Below are positions 20,001-20,432 of a stretch of 20,432 nt of DNA, piece after piece. The notes beneath the pieces were generated by a model. That model had not been told where the DNA came from. It saw only the letters and a program-made list of their open reading frames with translations, and ran no database searches. How positions within the stretch are numbered: position 1 is the stretch's first letter; each line of letters opens with the position of its first letter. The position numbers were made by a program, and so were the translations under genes. Source of the stretch: Nostoc sp. GT001 (lineage in GTDB: Bacteria > Cyanobacteriota > Cyanobacteriia > Cyanobacteriales > Nostocaceae); contig NZ_JAUDRJ010000003.1 of the NCBI RefSeq assembly GCF_030382115.1, positions 2,679,049 through 2,699,480 of the forward strand. The letters are read 5' to 3'.

Positions 20001-20390
20001 CGATCGCACTATTTGATTGACAATTACCCGCTCGGCTCCGTTAATAATAAACGTGCCGCGATCGGTCATCAAGGGCAAATCACCAATGAATACCTCTTGC
20101 TCTTTGATTTCCCCGGTTTCCTTATTAATCAACCGTGTGGGAACATACATTTGGACAGCATAAGTACTATCCCGCCGTTTGGCTTCTTCGACGCTGTACT
20201 TTGGCTCCTTGAGTTTGTAGTTATGACCCAAAAAGTGCAGTTCTAATTTGCCCGTATAATCTGTAATAGGACTAAAGGAGTTAAGTTCTTCTATCAGCCC
20301 TTCTTCTAAAAACCAGCGAAAGCTCGAACGCTGGATTTCAATCAAGTCGGGTAACAGAAAGGCGGGTTCCATATATGTTTCTTTAGTCAT
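17091..20390 (-). CDS. rpoB: DNA-directed RNA polymerase subunit beta (RpoB)
   Basis: This is the beta subunit of RNA polymerase, with the rifampicin pocket and part of the active centre. The 1,099-aa product matches the compact cyanobacterial form; E. coli RpoB has 1,342 aa. Motifs: [15 protein letters not shown] (about 112-126); the rifampicin cluster [14 protein letters not shown] ... [14 protein letters not shown] (about 366-396), with the residues equivalent to E. coli Q513, D516, H526 and S531 all of the sensitive type; [29 protein letters not shown] (659-670); [12 protein letters not shown] (817-828); and [36 protein letters not shown] near the end, which contacts beta-prime. Start: ATG 20390 gives the family N-terminus [27 protein letters not shown], with AAAGG/AGAGG just upstream. 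The frame stays open to a GTG at the window edge (20432), which is not needed. First gene of the rpo operon in this window; its promoter lies beyond the edge. Confidence 0.98.
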   Translation of the reverse strand: MTKETYMEPAFLLPDLIEIQRSSFRWFLEEGLIEELNSFSPITDYTGKLELHFLGHNYKLKEPKYSVEEAKRRDSTYAVQMYVPTRLINKETGEIKEQEVFIGDLPLMTDRGTFIINGAERVIVNQIVRSPGVYYKSEIDKNGRRTYSASLIPNRGAWLKFETDRNDLVWVRIDKTRKLSAQVLLKALGLSDNEIFDALRHPEYFQKTIEKEGQFSEEEALMELYRKLRPGEPPTVLGGQQLLDSRFFDPKRYDLGRVGRYKLNKKLRLSVPDTMRVLTAGDILAAVDYLINLEYDIGNIDDIDHLGNRRVRSVGELLQNQVRVGLNRLERIIRERMTVSDAEVLTPASLVNPKPLVAAIKEFFGSSQLSQFMDQTNPLAELTHKRRLSALGPGGLTRERAGFAVRDIHPSHYGRICPIETPEGPNAGLIGSLATHARVNLYGFLETPFRPVENGRVRFDLPPAYMTADEEDDLRVAPGDIPVDETGHIIGPLVPVRYRQEFSTTTPEQVDYVAVSPVQIVSVATSMIPFLEHDDANRALMGSNMQRQAVPLLKPERPLVGTGLEAQGARDSGMVVVSRTDGDVTYVDATEIRVRPKPNTPEIRYTLSKYQRSNQDTCLNQKPLVRIGERVVAGQVLADGSSTEGGELALGQNIVVAYMPWEGYNYEDAILISERLVQDDVYTSIHIEKYEIEARQTKLGPEEITREIPNVGEDALRQLDEQGIIRIGAWVEAGDILVGKVTPKGESDQPPEEKLLRAIFGEKARDVRDNSLRVPNGEKGRVVDVRLFTREQGDELPPGANMVVRVYVAQKRKIQVGDKMAGRHGNKGIISRILPAEDMPYLPDGSPVDIVLNPLGVPSRMNVGQVFECLLGWAGQTLGVRFKITPFDEMYGEETSRRIVHGKLQEARDETGKDWVYNPDNPGKIMVYDGRTGEPFDRAITIGVAYMLKLVHLVDDKIHARSTGPYSLVTQQPLGGKAQQGGQRFGEMEVWALEAFGAAYTLQELLTVKSDDMQGRNEALNAIVKGKAIPRPGTPESFKVLMRELQSLGLDIAVHKVETQTDGSSLDVEVDLMADQSARRTPPRPTYESLSRESLEDDE

Positions 20391-20432
20391 GCCTCTACCT
20401 TTGTCAACCTGGTTAAATTTTCCCTTGGACAC

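Noticed and set aside
12954..20246. Many plus-strand frames of 60-160 codons opposite rpoC2, rpoC1 and rpoB
   Set aside because: Antisense shadows of long conserved genes; none shows its own family signature.
20391..20432. GTG at the window edge as RpoB start
   Set aside because: ATG 20390 has a purine-rich ribosome site and gives the conserved RpoB N-terminus, so rpoB is complete here.

Overview
The window comes from a cyanobacterium, very probably a filamentous, heterocyst-forming type close to Nostoc/Anabaena. Support: the RNA polymerase beta-prime subunit is split into rpoC1 and rpoC2; the 16S carries cyanobacterial signature sequences, including the filamentous-type variant at 2427-2451; the rrn operon has the order 16S - tRNA-Ile - tRNA-Ala - 23S; the HIP1 palindrome GCGATCGC occurs at least twelve times (3537, 6113, 6708, 7094, 8533, 9097, 9979, 10722, 11815, 13441, 14102, 20000); and spacers carry tandem heptamer repeats typical of Nostoc-like genomes.

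Layout. 1-3380 (minus strand): a ribosomal RNA operon, with the 5' third of 23S, tRNA-Ala(TGC), tRNA-Ile(GAT), the whole 16S, and a clear TTGACA-N17-TATATT promoter upstream. 3494-7258 (plus): glyQ, diverging from the rrn operon, then comEC. 7259-8931 (plus): a decayed NADAR-family fragment and a TPR-repeat protein. 8962-9657 (minus): a phosphoribosyltransferase. 9849-10529 (plus): a family 4 uracil-DNA glycosylase. 10530-10922: a convergent spacer with three hairpins. 10923-20390 (minus): rpoC2, rpoC1 and rpoB, transcribed rpoB-rpoC1-rpoC2 and all complete.

The window is dominated by information-processing genes: rRNA, the glycyl-tRNA synthetase alpha subunit, and three RNA polymerase subunits. 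The accessory-looking part is 7259-9657 and is small. I see no mobile element with a transposase, no CRISPR array, no toxin-antitoxin pair and no convincing new multi-gene system. The most unusual structure is non-coding: an AT-rich heptamer repeat (TAATTCG / CGAATTA) that fills both spacers of the rpoB-rpoC1-rpoC2 operon, begins at the stop codons of rpoB and rpoC1, forms a 34-nt-arm hairpin between rpoC1 and rpoC2, replaces any Shine-Dalgarno sequence before rpoC1, and recurs between the two tRNAs of the rrn operon.
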